A stretch of 64,000 bases of DNA from Epiperipatus broadwayi (taxonomy: Eukaryota; Onychophora; Udeonychophora; Euonychophora; Peripatidae). The DNA lies in NCBI GenBank assembly GCA_028023455.1, contig JAQFVV010000073.1, positions 1,099,001 to 1,163,000 of the forward strand, read 5' to 3'. Position 1 is the first letter of the stretch. The number at the start of each line of letters is the position of its first letter. Shown here in pieces: positions 62,965 to 64,000 of this stretch. The notes beneath the pieces are model-generated. The model was not told the DNA's origin. It saw nothing but the letters and a program-made list of their open reading frames with translations, and ran no database searches. The position numbers and the translations under genes were made by a program.

Positions 62965-63813
62965 TTAAATTTTCCAATTTTTATTTAATGACCATTTTCC
63001 ACCTAACTTAACCGACCCTTGTACTAAATTTATACATTTCTCTTTATTTTCATGTATATACAATGTTTCATATACTTTTCTTTCTTTATAATTTTTACAA
63101 TATTTGATGACTTCAATACTTTCTTCACAATTCATAATGTGTCCTGTTTCTAAAAAATGGCAAAATGGACCTGATTTAATATCTTTTCTTTTTATAGCTC
63201 TGTCATGCTCTTTACCCCTTTCTGTTTTACTTTTTGCTGACTGACCTATGTATATCATCTTGCATATTTTACAAATAATTTTATATATTATTCCTATCCT
63301 ATCATTCTTATCATTCCTTATTTTAGAATTACTTACTAGTTTTTTTAAAGATTTACTATTTTTCCATCCAATACCTATATTAAGATTTATTTTTTCTTTT
63401 CTATCATTTAGAATTTCATATACATCCTTAGAATATGGAATAGAAATCCATTTCTTATTTTTTCTTTCAATTTTATTGCTAACTTTTTTATACCTATTTT
63501 TATTTATTAAAATATTTTTTACAACTTTACTATTATATCCATATTCAATGTATTCATCTTGGATTTTCAATTTTTGCTCCATTGCATCTTTATCATTTAA
63601 TGTAAGCCTATCATTTTTTTCTTTTAACCCTATTAGTACCCCCATTTTTTGACACCAAGGTTGATAAGATTCTGGATGTATCATTCCTCTAACATTTTTA
63701 TTTTTTATGTAATGCTTTATATTAATCATTCCATTTTCATCCTTTTTTATTAATAAATCTAAATATTTTATTCCTTCTTCATTATTTTCTATAGTAAATT
63801 TAATATTAAACAT
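62965..63813 (-). pseudogene. PLE3 RT C-terminus plus GIY-YIG endonuclease (5'-truncated)
   Basis: 282 codons are open. The start corresponds to the region just after RT motif C: KYLDLLI, then HYIKNKNVRGMIHPESYQPW, equivalent to FLDLN...NMIRPDSYQPF of PLE1. GIIY is at residue 174, a CxxC finger (CKIC) at 181-184, YIG at 188-190, Arg 199 and Glu 222. The end has CINLVQGSVKLGGKW, like the PLE1 terminus. The frame is uninterrupted, but the upstream RT palm is absent because the element inverts at about 63826. The frames on the opposite strand are shadows. Confidence 0.85.
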
Positions 63814-63838
63814 ATTTTTAATGAGCTTAATAAAAATA

Positions 63839-64000
63839 TGTTTAATATTAAATTTACTATAGAAAATAATGAAGAAGGAATAAAATATTTAGATTTATTA
63901 ATAAAAAAGGATGAAAATGGAATGATTAATATAAAGCATTACATAAAAAATAAAAATGTTAGAGGAATGATACATCCAGAATCTTATCAACCTTGGTGTC
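63839..64000 (+). pseudogene. PLE3 second copy, inverted, cut by the window end
   Basis: It encodes the same MFNIKFTIENNEEG... start and continues to SYQPWC at the window edge, identical in the visible part to the minus-strand copy. The true element continues beyond 64000. Confidence 0.85.

Larger units (their letters stand above)
62775..64000. mobile_element. PLE3: inverted pair of 5'-truncated Penelope-like elements
   Basis: A minus-strand copy (62775 to about 63825) meets an opposite-strand copy (from about 63830 to beyond the window) at a near-perfect palindrome. At least 170 bp of each arm is visible and looks identical. Both arms begin at the same ORF position, just downstream of the RT catalytic box. 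The protein is strongly diverged from PLE1 and PLE2, making it a third family. Confidence 0.85.

Noticed and set aside
63248-63652. 134-codon plus-strand frame
   Set aside because: Antisense shadow of the PLE3 GIY-YIG ORF.

Overview
This is a very A+T-rich (by eye about three-quarters A+T) stretch of eukaryotic, almost certainly invertebrate metazoan, nuclear DNA. The reasons are long (TA)n and (GATA)n microsatellites, Penelope-like retroelements (PLEs), non-LTR retrotransposon relics, a tRNA-derived SINE and one candidate spliced gene. No bacterial-type operon, rRNA, tRNA gene or CRISPR is seen. The species cannot be named from sequence alone.

Most recognisable content is selfish RNA-based DNA with hammerhead ribozymes (HHRs). 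(1) Three different PLE families are present. PLE1 (23469-30391) has two nearly identical full-length copies head to head, each with RT, GIY-YIG endonuclease and flanking pseudo-LTRs (pLTRs). PLE2 (41857-42765) and PLE3 (62775 to window end) are 5'-truncated. Each has a hammerhead-like RNA just downstream of the ORF. In all three the usual CUGANGA core box is replaced by UUGANAAG. (2) Several families of non-autonomous tandem repeats behave like animal retrozymes, with monomers of about 370-470 bp and one HHR each: family A1 (12440-14370), family A2 (33321-34562), and family B with array B1 (36330-37527, flanked by a 13-bp target duplication), decayed arrays B2 (43409-44560) and B3 (40300-40905), and older fragments. 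(3) A 271-bp tandem/inverted array (42831-43396) has the same layout but no ribozyme I recognise.

All these elements share one architecture: a minus-strand arm of one or more units, an abrupt inversion, then plus-strand units, usually with (TA)n at one or both ends. That common structure suggests the retrozymes are integrated by the PLE RT/endonuclease machinery. PLE1 itself seems to have landed inside a family-B retrozyme array, whose two halves now lie at 22640-22840 and 30457-30655.

The only candidate host gene is on the + strand. A short first coding exon (47558-47636) has a good splice donor. A terminal exon (53163-53323) has a polypyrimidine tract and acceptor. Both are in phase 1, so they would join to a protein of 79 residues across a 5.5-kb intron. 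The rest (1-2.9 kb, 4.9-12.4 kb, 14.9-22.6 kb, 30.7-33.3 kb, 53.6-61 kb) is A+T-rich DNA with decayed LINE tails, two SINE copies, foldbacks and diverged tandem repeats, with no genes I can support.
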